8,203 bases of DNA. Source: an uncultured Zoogloea sp. Lineage in GTDB: Bacteria > Pseudomonadota > Gammaproteobacteria > Burkholderiales > Rhodocyclaceae. A model generated the notes under the pieces. That model searched no databases, was not told where the DNA came from, and saw nothing but the letters and a program-made list of their open reading frames with translations. Within the stretch, counting starts at the first letter, position 1. Each line of letters starts with the position of its first letter. The position numbers were made by a program, and so were the translations under genes. The DNA is taken from assembly GCA_937967645.1 (NCBI GenBank), contig CALBTT010000080.1, positions 1-8,203 of the forward strand, written 5' to 3'. Below are positions 1-5,774 of this stretch, piece by piece.

Positions 1-412
1 CAGGCCCCTGGAAGTTCAGGAACTGGGCCCACAGGTCCTGGCTGACCGTGGCGTTCTCGCCATAGACGGAACGGACCTGGTCCTGCAGCTTGGCCTGCAT
101 GTCGGTGAAAGCCTTGATGTTGTTCTCAAGGTACTTGCCCATCATGCCCTGCATGGCGTTGCCATAGAAGCGGATCATCTGGGACAGCAGGTCACTGGTG
201 AACATCGGCGCCCCCCCTGCTTCCTCTTCAAGGATGATCTGCAGCAGGATGTTGCGCGTGAGGTCTTCACCGCTCTTGGCATCAACGACCTGGAAGGTCC
301 CACTCTCGAGCACGAGCTCCTTGACGTCGGCGAGCGTGATGTAAGAACTGGTCTGGGTGTCGTACAGGCGGCGGTTCGGGTACTTTTTTATCAGGCGAAT
401 CTGGTCGGCCAT
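1..412 (-). CDS. phaR: PhaR, polyhydroxyalkanoate synthesis repressor (3' end cut by window edge)
   Basis: PhaR binds TGC-rich DNA and also binds PHA granules. When polymer is absent it represses phasin genes and its own gene; it is released as polymer forms (family knowledge). The first 137 residues are visible; family members are usually about 180-200 aa, so the missing part is the variable C-terminus. Residues 5-64 form the characteristic N-terminal DNA-binding domain, with KKYPNRRLYDT at 9-19, SSYITLADVK at 22-31 and TRNILLQIILEEE at 52-64. Residues 70-117 match the PHB-accumulation-regulatory repeat (FTSDLLSQMIRFYGNAMQGMM). The ATG at 412 has an AGGAG at 422-426, nine bases upstream. The gene lies behind a strong terminator and has its own TATAAT box, so it is probably transcribed separately from phaCB. 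The identification is very secure. Confidence 0.96.
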   Translation of the reverse strand, partial: MADQIRLIKKYPNRRLYDTQTSSYITLADVKELVLESGTFQVVDAKSGEDLTRNILLQIILEEEAGGAPMFTSDLLSQMIRFYGNAMQGMMGKYLENNIKAFTDMQAKLQDQVRSVYGENATVSQDLWAQFLNFQGP

Positions 413-421
413 TCGTGTCTT

Positions 422-426
422 CTCCT
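422..426 (-). promoter_or_regulatory. Ribosome binding site of phaR
   Basis: The minus strand reads AGGAG nine bases before the phaR ATG. It supports the start at 412 rather than any internal Met. Confidence 0.7.
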
Positions 427-450
427 CGGCGATTGAGTTCGCCTCAGGAG

Positions 451-456
451 ATTATA
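451..456 (-). promoter_or_regulatory. -10 box of the phaR promoter
   Basis: The minus strand carries a perfect TATAAT 38 bases before the phaR ATG, which would give a leader of about 30 nt. A 17-base spacer puts the -35 position at GGGCTT, within the terminator stem and T-run, which is a poor match to TTGACA. The promoter may therefore be weak or depend on regulation. The -10 match is direct; promoter activity is inferred. Confidence 0.6.
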
Positions 457-468
457 CTGCGCTGCGCA
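457..468 (-). promoter_or_regulatory. Candidate PhaR operator (TGC-rich palindrome) in the phaR promoter
   Basis: The minus strand reads TGCGCAGCGCAG directly upstream of the -10 box. The first 11 bases are a palindrome about a central A (TGCGC-A-GCGCA). PhaR proteins are known to bind TGC-rich pseudo-palindromes, described as CTGC-N3/4-GCAG in Paracoccus. The plus-strand reading here is CTGC-GCT-GCGC, so only one half matches exactly. Its place in the promoter spacer would suit autorepression by blocking RNA polymerase. Binding is inferred. Confidence 0.4.
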
Positions 469-495
469 AAAAAAAGCCCCGCCTTGGGGCGGGGC
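468..495 (-). terminator. Rho-independent terminator after phaB copy 2
   Basis: On the minus strand a perfect 8-bp GC stem (GCCCCGCC / GGCGGGGC, positions 488-495 and 476-483) closes a four-base CCAA loop and is followed by eight consecutive T residues (475-468). The stem starts 24 bases after the phaB copy 2 stop codon. This is a textbook intrinsic terminator. It should end the phaC-phaB-phaB transcript before phaR. Confidence 0.93.
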
Positions 496-519
496 CTTCG
501 TGACGCACTTGACAATGTC

Positions 520-1260
520 TTACTGATAGTAAAGACCGCCATTCACGTTCAGGGTGGCACCGGTGACGTAACCCGCCAGCTCGGAGGCCAGGTAGGTCAC
601 GGCAGCGCCGATTTCCTCGGGCTTGCCCAGGCGCTTGGCCGGCACGGTGTCGATGATGGCGTTACGCACTTCTTCCTTGATCGCCATGACCATGTCGGTG
701 CCGATGTAGCCCGGGGCGATGGCGTTGACGGTCACGCCCTTGGTGGCCAGCTCGGCAGCCAGGGCCTTGGTGAAGCCGATCACGCCGGCCTTGGCAGCGG
801 AGTAGTTGGTCTGACCAGCCTGACCCTTGACACCGTTAACCGAGGAGATGTTGATGATGCGGCCCCAGCCACGTTCCGCCATCTTCGGGGAAATGCTGTG
901 GGTCACGTTGAACAGGCTGGTGAGGTTGGTCGCGATGACCGCATCCCACTGACCCTTTTCCATCTTCGGGAAGAACTTGTCGCGGGTGATGCCGGCGTTG
1001 TTCACCAGGATGTCGATCGGGCCCACTTCGGCAGCGATCTGCTCAACGGCCGCCTTGCACTGCTCGTAGTCGGACACGTCAAAACCGTACACCGGGATAT
1101 CCAGGCCTTCGGCCTTGCGGGCTTCGACCCATGCGTCCTTGGCGGGATCGCCCGGGAAGAAGTTGCCAACCACGCGGACGCCGGCAGCAGCGAGGGATTT
1201 ACAGATTGCAGTGCCGAGGCCACCAACTGCGCCAGTAACAAGAGCGATACGTTGAGTCAT
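520..1260 (-). CDS. phaB: Acetoacetyl-CoA reductase PhaB, copy 2
   Basis: Reduces acetoacetyl-CoA to (R)-3-hydroxybutyryl-CoA, the monomer used by PHA synthase; cytoplasmic short-chain dehydrogenase. The 246 residues match the usual PhaB length. The Rossmann motif TGAVGGLG is at 9-16, NNAG at 87-90, and the catalytic triad is Ser140, Tyr153, Lys157 in ISSVNG and QTNYSAAK. That is the same numbering as Cupriavidus PhaB as I recall it. The family signature PGYIGTDMV is present, and the C-terminus NGGLYYQ differs from the common NGGLHMG. The gene follows phaB copy 1 after 38 bases, with AAAGGA as ribosome binding site about eight bases before the ATG, so the two are almost certainly co-transcribed. 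Identity to copy 1 is about 55% by hand alignment, so this is not a recent duplication. FabG is the main alternative, but PHA context and GITRD / SSVNG wording favour PhaB. Confidence 0.93.
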   Translation of the reverse strand: MTQRIALVTGAVGGLGTAICKSLAAAGVRVVGNFFPGDPAKDAWVEARKAEGLDIPVYGFDVSDYEQCKAAVEQIAAEVGPIDILVNNAGITRDKFFPKMEKGQWDAVIATNLTSLFNVTHSISPKMAERGWGRIINISSVNGVKGQAGQTNYSAAKAGVIGFTKALAAELATKGVTVNAIAPGYIGTDMVMAIKEEVRNAIIDTVPAKRLGKPEEIGAAVTYLASELAGYVTGATLNVNGGLYYQ

Positions 1261-1298
1261 TTCACTTTCCTTTGTTGCGGTGCCAAATGGAATCGAGA

Positions 1299-2039
1299 TT
1301 AGAACATATGCTGACCGCCGTTGATAGAGATGTTGGCCCCCGTCACAAAGGCCGCCTCGTCGGACGCGAGGTAGGCCACCAGGCCTGCAATCTCTTCGGG
1401 CTTGCCGAGCCGGCTGACCGGGATATGCGGCAGGATTTTGGTTTCAAGAACCTCTTGCGGAATCGCCATGACCATCTTGGTGCCGATATAGCCCGGGGAG
1501 ATCGTATTGACGGTCACGCCGGCCTTGGCCACCTCGAGCGCCAGCGCCTTGGTGAAGCCGTGCATGCCGGCCTTGGCCGCTGCATAGTTGGTCTGGCCGA
1601 ACGCGCCCTTGATGCCGTTGACCGAAGACACGTTGATGACGCGACCCCACTTGCGCTCGACCATGCCGTCCATGACCTGCTTGGTCATGTTGAAGACGCT
1701 GTCGAGGTTGGTGTGGATCACTGCATCCCAATCAGCCTTGGACATGCGCTTGAAGGTCATGTCCCGGGTGATGCCTGCGTTGTTCACCAGCACATCCACC
1801 GGCCCGATGTCATGGGCGATGGTTTCGATGCAGGTCTTGCAGGAATCGAAGTCGGACACGTCACAGGGATAGGCCTTGAATCCGTACCCCATGTTGTTCA
1901 TCGACTGCAGCCATTCCGCCGCCTTCTCATTGCCCGGCGAGTGCGTGGTGACGACCTTGTATCCCAGGGCCGCCAGCTTGATGCAAATGGATTCTCCGAG
2001 ACCGCCCATACCACCGGTTACGAGTGCTACACGTGCCAT
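1299..2039 (-). CDS. phaB: Acetoacetyl-CoA reductase PhaB, copy 1
   Basis: Second short-chain reductase for (R)-3-hydroxybutyryl-CoA synthesis, lying between phaC and phaB copy 2. It has 246 residues, with TGGMGGLG at 8-15, NNAG at 86-89 and catalytic Ser139, Tyr152, Lys156 (VSSVNG, QTNYAAAK). PGYIGTKMV and the C-terminal INGGQHMF are close to the PhaB consensus. The start is fixed by a perfect AAGGAGG seven bases before the ATG, the strongest ribosome binding site in the window, which suggests high translation. The loop after the second beta strand (SPGNEKAAEW, 34-43) lacks the two adjacent arginines of Cupriavidus PhaB (40-41) and differs from copy 2, so cofactor preference may differ between the copies (inference). 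phaC lies 128 bp upstream and no terminator separates them. Confidence 0.94.
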   Translation of the reverse strand: MARVALVTGGMGGLGESICIKLAALGYKVVTTHSPGNEKAAEWLQSMNNMGYGFKAYPCDVSDFDSCKTCIETIAHDIGPVDVLVNNAGITRDMTFKRMSKADWDAVIHTNLDSVFNMTKQVMDGMVERKWGRVINVSSVNGIKGAFGQTNYAAAKAGMHGFTKALALEVAKAGVTVNTISPGYIGTKMVMAIPQEVLETKILPHIPVSRLGKPEEIAGLVAYLASDEAAFVTGANISINGGQHMF

Positions 2040-2046
2040 GATCTTC

Positions 2047-2053
2047 CCTCCTT
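2047..2053 (-). promoter_or_regulatory. Consensus ribosome binding site of phaB copy 1
   Basis: The minus strand reads AAGGAGG with seven bases to the ATG at 2039. This full anti-16S match settles the start codon and predicts strong translation. Confidence 0.85.
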
Positions 2054-2076
2054 GTCGTGATTTATGCGGGGGTCAA

Positions 2077-2092
2077 CTGCAGCATGCCGGCA
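2077..2092 (-). promoter_or_regulatory. Nested palindromes in the phaC-phaB gap, possible PhaR-type site
   Basis: The minus strand reads TGCCGGCATGCTGCAG. It contains three overlapping perfect palindromes: TGCCGGCA, GCATGC and CTGCAG. It is TGC-rich, as PhaR targets are, and includes the word CATGCTGC that also occurs upstream of phaC at 3954-3961. I see no convincing -35/-10 pair beside it. A regulatory role is inference only. Confidence 0.25.
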
Positions 2093-2167
2093 ACGCCCCC
2101 ATTCTGATTTTCCGCTGCCGACTCATGACGGCTGCCGCCCACCCAGGGCGCGCGACAGCCACCCTGA

Positions 2168-3907
2168 TCAGGCCGTTTCCTTGACGTAGCGCCCAGGAGC
2201 CGGCTCGATGACCTTGTACTTGGCATTACCCGGCTTGGTGCGCGCGGCAACCATCGAACCACCCCGGGCCTTCAGCCATTCGATCCAGTGCAGCCACCAG
2301 CTACCCGGCTTCTCGGTGGCGCTCTCAAGCCACTCCTCCGGCACGGAGGCGCTCGAGTCGCCGACCCAGTAGCTGCGGCGATTTTTGGAGGCGGGGTTGA
2401 TCGCACCGGCGATGTGCCCGCTCGCACCCAGCACAAAGGTGGTGTCGCCGCCGAGGATCTGCCGCACCAGGTAGGCGCTGGTCCAGGGCACGATATGGTC
2501 CTCGCGAGCCGCCATCAGGTAGGCGGGAAGATCCACCTTGCCCATGTCGACCTTGACGCCCAGCATCTCGAGCTTGCCCGGCACCCGCAGGTTGTTTTCC
2601 AGGTACATGTTGCGCAGGTACCAGGCCAGGAAGGGGCCGGCCAGGTTGGTGCTGTCGGAGTTCCAGTAAAGGAGGTCGAAAGCCTCCGGCTGCTTGCCCT
2701 TGAGGTAGTTGCCGACCACGTACTGCCAGATCAGGTCGTTGGCGCGCAGGCTCGAGAAGACCTGGGCCAGCTCGCGCCCCATCAGCAGCCCACCCTTGCC
2801 GATGGCCGCCTCACGGGCCGCCACGGAAGCCTCATCCACCAGACAGCCGATCTCGCCGGCGTCGCTGAAATCGAGAAGGGTCGTCATGAGGGTCAGGCTC
2901 TCCGCCGGATCCTCGCCCTTGGCCCGCAGCACAGCCAGCGCCGACGACAGGATGGTGCCGCCCACGCAGAAGCCCAGCACGTTGGGCTTGTCGACCTTGG
3001 TGATGTCGCGGACGACCTGCAGGGCGGTGATCGGGCCCTTTTCCAGGTAGTCGTCCCAGCCGAAATGGGCCTGCTCGGCCTTGGCGTTCTTCCAGGACAC
3101 CAGGAACACCGTGAAGCCCTGCTCGACGATGAAGCGCACCAGCGAGTTCGCGGGCTGCAGATCCATGATGTAGAACTTGTTGATGCACGGCGGGACGATC
3201 AGCAGCGGCGTCTTGTGCACCTTCTCGGTCAGCGGCGCGTACTGGATCAGCTGGATCAGTTCGTTCTCGTAGATCACGGAACCCGGCGTGGTGGCCAGGT
3301 TGCGACCGATCTCGAAAGCCGAGTCGTCGGTCATGGAGATGCGCCCCTTCTCCATGTCGGCAATGAGGTTCTTGACGCCCTGGGTGATGCTCTCGCCCTT
3401 GGTCTCCAGGGCCGTACGGATGAACTCCGGGTTGGTGGCCGCAAAATTGGAGGGAGCCAGGGCGTCGATGTACTGGCGGGTGAGGAACTGCATCTTGGAC
3501 TTGCTGCGCCCGTCTGCCACCGGCAGCGCATCGGCCACCTTGGTCAGGTAATCGGCGTTCAGCAGATAGGCCTGGCGGATGTAGTCATAGACGGGGCTGG
3601 AGCTCCAGTCGGGCGCATTGAAGCGGCGATCACCGGGCTGAGGCTTGACGACGGGCTCCACCACTTCGCCGGGACGGGCCTGGGCCATGGTGGCCCACAG
3701 CCGGGCATGGGCCTCGGCCAGGTCCTTCTGAAGACGGGTCAGCTCCTGGGTCTCGGGCAGCGGGATCTGCGGTGCCGATCCCGGCGCCACCTGCTGCATC
3801 GCGGCATTCTGCTTGCCAAGAAAATCAAAGAACCCCTCAGCCAGCGACTGGCCGAACTTGAACATGCTCTGTAGCGCCTCTGCAGACTGCTCCGGTGTTA
3901 CCGACAT
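2168..3907 (-). CDS. phaC: Class I polyhydroxyalkanoate synthase PhaC
   Basis: Polymerises (R)-3-hydroxyacyl-CoA into PHA at the granule surface. At 579 residues it has class I length and needs no PhaE partner. The alpha/beta-hydrolase catalytic core carries the lipase-like box GFCVGG with nucleophile Cys314, catalytic Asp470 (AREDHIVPW) and His498 (GASGHIAG), all present and correctly ordered. The N-terminal region (about 1-95) is variable as usual and is rich in Gln and Ala. PPCINKFYIMDL at 239-250 and SYWVGD at 512-517 are family hallmarks, and the C-terminal part (about 525-579) is Trp-rich. The ATG at 3907 has AAGGAG six bases upstream. It is first in the phaC-phaB-phaB unit. The substrate is probably short-chain (C3-C5) by class, which is inference. 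Confidence 0.98.
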   Translation of the reverse strand: MSVTPEQSAEALQSMFKFGQSLAEGFFDFLGKQNAAMQQVAPGSAPQIPLPETQELTRLQKDLAEAHARLWATMAQARPGEVVEPVVKPQPGDRRFNAPDWSSSPVYDYIRQAYLLNADYLTKVADALPVADGRSKSKMQFLTRQYIDALAPSNFAATNPEFIRTALETKGESITQGVKNLIADMEKGRISMTDDSAFEIGRNLATTPGSVIYENELIQLIQYAPLTEKVHKTPLLIVPPCINKFYIMDLQPANSLVRFIVEQGFTVFLVSWKNAKAEQAHFGWDDYLEKGPITALQVVRDITKVDKPNVLGFCVGGTILSSALAVLRAKGEDPAESLTLMTTLLDFSDAGEIGCLVDEASVAAREAAIGKGGLLMGRELAQVFSSLRANDLIWQYVVGNYLKGKQPEAFDLLYWNSDSTNLAGPFLAWYLRNMYLENNLRVPGKLEMLGVKVDMGKVDLPAYLMAAREDHIVPWTSAYLVRQILGGDTTFVLGASGHIAGAINPASKNRRSYWVGDSSASVPEEWLESATEKPGSWWLHWIEWLKARGGSMVAARTKPGNAKYKVIEPAPGRYVKETA

Positions 3908-3913
3908 CTACCT

Positions 3914-3919
3914 CTCCTT
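3914..3919 (-). promoter_or_regulatory. Ribosome binding site of phaC
   Basis: AAGGAG lies six bases before the phaC ATG and confirms the start at 3907. Confidence 0.75.
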
Positions 3920-3953
3920 ATTGTGTGCTTCAAAAGCAACGCCCGGAAGGCAA

Positions 3954-3961
3954 GCAGCATG
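3954..3961 (-). promoter_or_regulatory. CATGCTGC word upstream of phaC, possible shared regulator site
   Basis: The minus strand reads CATGCTGC followed by TTGCC, 47 bases before the phaC ATG. The same eight bases occur in the same orientation before phaB copy 1 (2079-2086), and I found no third copy by eye. It resembles the TGC-rich DNA bound by PhaR. The surrounding sequence (3908-4019) has no good sigma-70 promoter that I can recognise. The best pair, TTGGTC with CATGCT at 17 bases, is weak. Confidence 0.25.
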
Positions 3962-4007
3962 AGCGCCTGGGCACACGGGACCAATACCGCCAGTCTGCCT
4001 CGGCTTG

Positions 4008-4013
4008 TAGAAT
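4008..4013 (+). promoter_or_regulatory. Candidate -10 box for the small membrane protein gene
   Basis: TAGAAT ends six bases before the ATG at 4020. Transcription would then start at or next to the start codon, giving a leaderless mRNA. This agrees with the absence of any Shine-Dalgarno sequence. No good -35 element is visible (TACCGC at a 17-base spacing). Confidence 0.35.
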
Positions 4014-4019
4014 CCGGGT

Positions 4020-4244
4020 ATGTATATCGTTGCTATTGCTTGGATTTATGTCGCCCTGCTCGCGACGCTGGCCGAGACCACCGTTGTCGGCGGGGTTCTG
4101 ACTTTCTTGTTCTATGGCGTTGCGCCGCTCTCCCTGTTCCTGTGGCTGTTCGGCACACCGGCGCGACGCCGCCGATCAGCCCAGCGCGCGCTCCGCGAGC
4201 GGATGGGCGAGGACGATGGAGGCAATGCCGGCAGCGATCAATAA
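4020..4244 (+). CDS. Small two-helix inner-membrane protein, unknown function
   Basis: The 74-residue protein has two hydrophobic segments, about residues 3-18 and 22-45, joined by a short turn (ETT). A cluster of arginines follows (ARRRRSAQRALRER, 48-61), and then an acidic, Gly-rich tail. The positive-inside rule places the C-terminus in the cytoplasm. I believe similar short proteins occur in other betaproteobacteria (recall, unchecked), and I know of no function. There is no ribosome binding site before the ATG, and a -10-like TAGAAT six bases away suggests a leaderless transcript. It lies opposite to its neighbours, in the space between the ZIP gene and phaC. Its last 22 codons (69 bp including the stop) overlap the ZIP 3' end. 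The hydrophobic pattern is too regular for a chance frame, but the gene could still be spurious. Confidence 0.65.
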   Translation: MYIVAIAWIYVALLATLAETTVVGGVLTFLFYGVAPLSLFLWLFGTPARRRRSAQRALRERMGEDDGGNAGSDQ

Positions 4245-4985
4245 TACCTGCTGCGCGGTGGCCCGCAATTCGGTCCGCTTATGCAATCCCGGAATGAGGT
4301 CGGCCACCGCCACGTAGATCATACTCGCGGCCGCCAGAGCAAGAAACACCGGCACCAGCGACTCCATGTGAGAAAGTGCGAAATACGCCAGCATGCCGCC
4401 GACCAGGGTCGCGAGGCTCGACAGGAGGTTGAAGACCAGCGCCTTGGTGCGGCTGTAGCCGGAGTGCAGCAGGATCAGGAAATCCCCGACCTCCTGGGGG
4501 ATCTCATGGGCGATGATGGCCAGCGCGGTGACGATGCCAAGCGGCGTGCTCTCGACGAAAGCCGCGGCGATCAGCACCCCATCCACGAAATTGTGGAATG
4601 TGTCGCCGACCAGGATGAGCAGGCCGCTGCGCCCATGATCGTGGCCATGCCCGTGGCCGTGGTGCCCGTCTCCGGCCGCATGCCCGTGGCCGTGGCAGCC
4701 CTCGTCATGGCAATGGCGCCACAACACCAGCTTCTCCAGCACAAAGAAGAGCAGGATGCCGGCCAGGATGTTCATCGCGGCACGCTCGGGGCTCTCCGCC
4801 GCCTCGATGGCGTGCGGCAGGACTTCGAGGAAGGCTGCGCCGAGCAAGGCGCCGATGGCATAGCTGATGAGCGTCGGCACCCAGTTGGGGCGAGCCGCCC
4901 AGGCAAAGCCGGCGGCGACCAGCACGCTCAGCAGCCCCCCTGCAAAGCTCATTGCAATAATCCAGGCGAGGGGGGTCATGGTCAT
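4176..4985 (-). CDS. ZIP-family divalent metal transporter
   Basis: Integral membrane permease expected to import zinc or related divalent cations into the cytoplasm (family knowledge). From the ATG at 4985 the protein has 269 aa and about eight hydrophobic segments. A His-rich cytoplasmic loop (about 91-118, with 11 His and two Cys) lies between segments 3 and 4. The metal-site signatures follow: HNFVDG at 131-136 in TM4 and HEIPQEVGDF at 160-169 in TM5. These match the ZIP consensus and the GufA/ZIP bacterial branch. The start is uncertain: a GTG at 5000, ATG at 4985 and ATG at 4979 are in frame, and none has a Shine-Dalgarno sequence. It follows pgeF by 54 bp but probably has its own promoter. 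Substrate specificity cannot be read from the sequence. Confidence 0.92.
   Translation of the reverse strand: MTMTPLAWIIAMSFAGGLLSVLVAAGFAWAARPNWVPTLISYAIGALLGAAFLEVLPHAIEAAESPERAAMNILAGILLFFVLEKLVLWRHCHDEGCHGHGHAAGDGHHGHGHGHDHGRSGLLILVGDTFHNFVDGVLIAAAFVESTPLGIVTALAIIAHEIPQEVGDFLILLHSGYSRTKALVFNLLSSLATLVGGMLAYFALSHMESLVPVFLALAAASMIYVAVADLIPGLHKRTELRATAQQVLLIAAGIASIVLAHPLAERALG
4646..4695 (-). repeat. 17-bp direct repeat coding part of the ZIP histidine-rich loop
   Basis: The 17-base word CATGCCCGTGGCCGTGG (plus strand) occurs at 4646-4662 and again at 4679-4695, exactly 33 bases (11 codons) apart. Both copies encode HGHGH in the same frame. The spacing keeps the reading frame, so loop length could change by slippage or recombination without breaking the gene. 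Confidence 0.8.
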
Positions 4986-5009
4986 AGGGAGGAAAGACAC
5001 AGGGCGCGC

Positions 5010-5015
5010 AGTATA
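5010..5015 (-). promoter_or_regulatory. Candidate -10 box of the ZIP transporter promoter
   Basis: The minus strand reads TATACT within GTTATACT, 24 bases before the ATG at 4985. No -35 consensus is found at 16-17 bases. Transcription from here would start near 5003, leaving almost no leader for the GTG at 5000 and about 18 nt for the ATG. GTTATA is also the half-site core of Zur boxes known from enterobacteria, but no second half follows, so zinc control is only a guess. Confidence 0.35.
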
Positions 5016-5039
5016 ACGTCAGAGACCGGAGGCGGCGCC

Positions 5040-5774
5040 TCAGTCCAGCCAGATCAGGGAGGCCATCCGGCCGGTCACCCCGTCGCGACGATAGGAATAG
5101 AAACGGGTGGCGTCGGCATGGGTACAGAACTCCCCACCATGCACGCGCACCACCCCCAGGGCCTCCAGCCGGAAGCGGGCCAGCGCATAGAGATCCGCCA
5201 TCCACTTGCCCGGCTGCTGCGTAGTCTGGAAGGCGCCGGCCGCGCGGGGATCCTGGCCGACAAAGGCCTGCCGGACCTCGTCGCCGACCTCGAAGGCTGC
5301 CGGCCCGATGGCAGGGCCCAGCCAGGCCATCAGGGTCGACGGGGGCACTGCCATGGCCGCTACGGTGGCTTCGAGCACACCGCCGTGCAAGCCCCGCCAG
5401 CCGGCGTGGGCCGCCCCGACGACCGTCCCCGCGTCATCGCACAGCAGCACGGGCAGGCAGTCCGCGGTCATCACGACACATACACGCCCCGAGCGACGGC
5501 TTACCACCGCATCGGCGTCAGGCAGCCCGCCTACCCACATGTCGGCATCCAGCACCGTGGTGCCATGGACCTGGTTCAGCCAGCAGGGCTCTTCCGGCAG
5601 CAAGGCCCGCAGGCGGCGCCGGTTCTCGGCGACCCGCGCCGGGTCATCCCCGACGTGAACGCCCAGATTCAGGCTGTCGTAGGGCGCGACGCTGACTCCG
5701 CCGGCCCGGGTGGTCACGAGGGCATGCACACAATCCGGTGCCGGCCAGCCCGGCCGGATTCCATTGAGCCCCAT
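5040..5774 (-). CDS. pgeF: Peptidoglycan editing factor PgeF (YfiH / multicopper polyphenol oxidase family)
   Basis: PgeF (formerly YfiH, annotated as a laccase-like protein) removes wrongly built UDP-MurNAc-L-Ser precursors in E. coli. The family also has reported purine nucleoside phosphorylase-type activity. The metal/active-site residues are all present: NQVHG, TADCLPVLL and AHAGWRG. Counted from the GTG at 5777 these are His71, Cys107 and His124, the same numbering as E. coli. CTHAD, FYSYRRDG and GRMASLIWLD close the protein, so it is full length at 244 aa. The ATG at 5774 shares one base with the rluD TGA (TGATG), and a GTG lies one codon earlier. AAGGAAGG seven bases upstream fits the ATG better. 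Translational coupling with rluD matches the rluD-yfiH order of E. coli. Confidence 0.95.
   Translation of the reverse strand: MGLNGIRPGWPAPDCVHALVTTRAGGVSVAPYDSLNLGVHVGDDPARVAENRRRLRALLPEEPCWLNQVHGTTVLDADMWVGGLPDADAVVSRRSGRVCVVMTADCLPVLLCDDAGTVVGAAHAGWRGLHGGVLEATVAAMAVPPSTLMAWLGPAIGPAAFEVGDEVRQAFVGQDPRAAGAFQTTQQPGKWMADLYALARFRLEALGVVRVHGGEFCTHADATRFYSYRRDGVTGRMASLIWLD

Noticed and set aside
415..1302. Plus-strand open frames opposite the two phaB genes (415-1302 and 1272-2060)
   Set aside because: Both are antisense shadows of highly conserved reductases. They have no ribosome binding site and no domain.
2130..2160. Inverted repeat GGCTG / CAGCC after the phaC stop as a terminator
   Set aside because: The stem is only 5 bp with a loop of about 20 bases and no T-run follows, so read-through into phaB is more likely.
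2288..3874. A 528-codon open frame on the plus strand opposite phaC
   Set aside because: It is a shadow of GC-rich phaC codons. The translation is low in complexity, with no recognisable domain or start signal, while phaC has complete catalytic residues.
3908..4019. A sigma-54 promoter or a strong sigma-70 promoter for phaC
   Set aside because: I looked for GG-N10-GC and TTGACA/TATAAT pairs. The nearest candidates fail at key positions, so no promoter is claimed.
4986..4996. AGGGAGGAAAG on the plus strand, resembling a strong ribosome binding site
   Set aside because: No start codon follows at a usable distance. It is the complement of the pyrimidine-rich ZIP leader.
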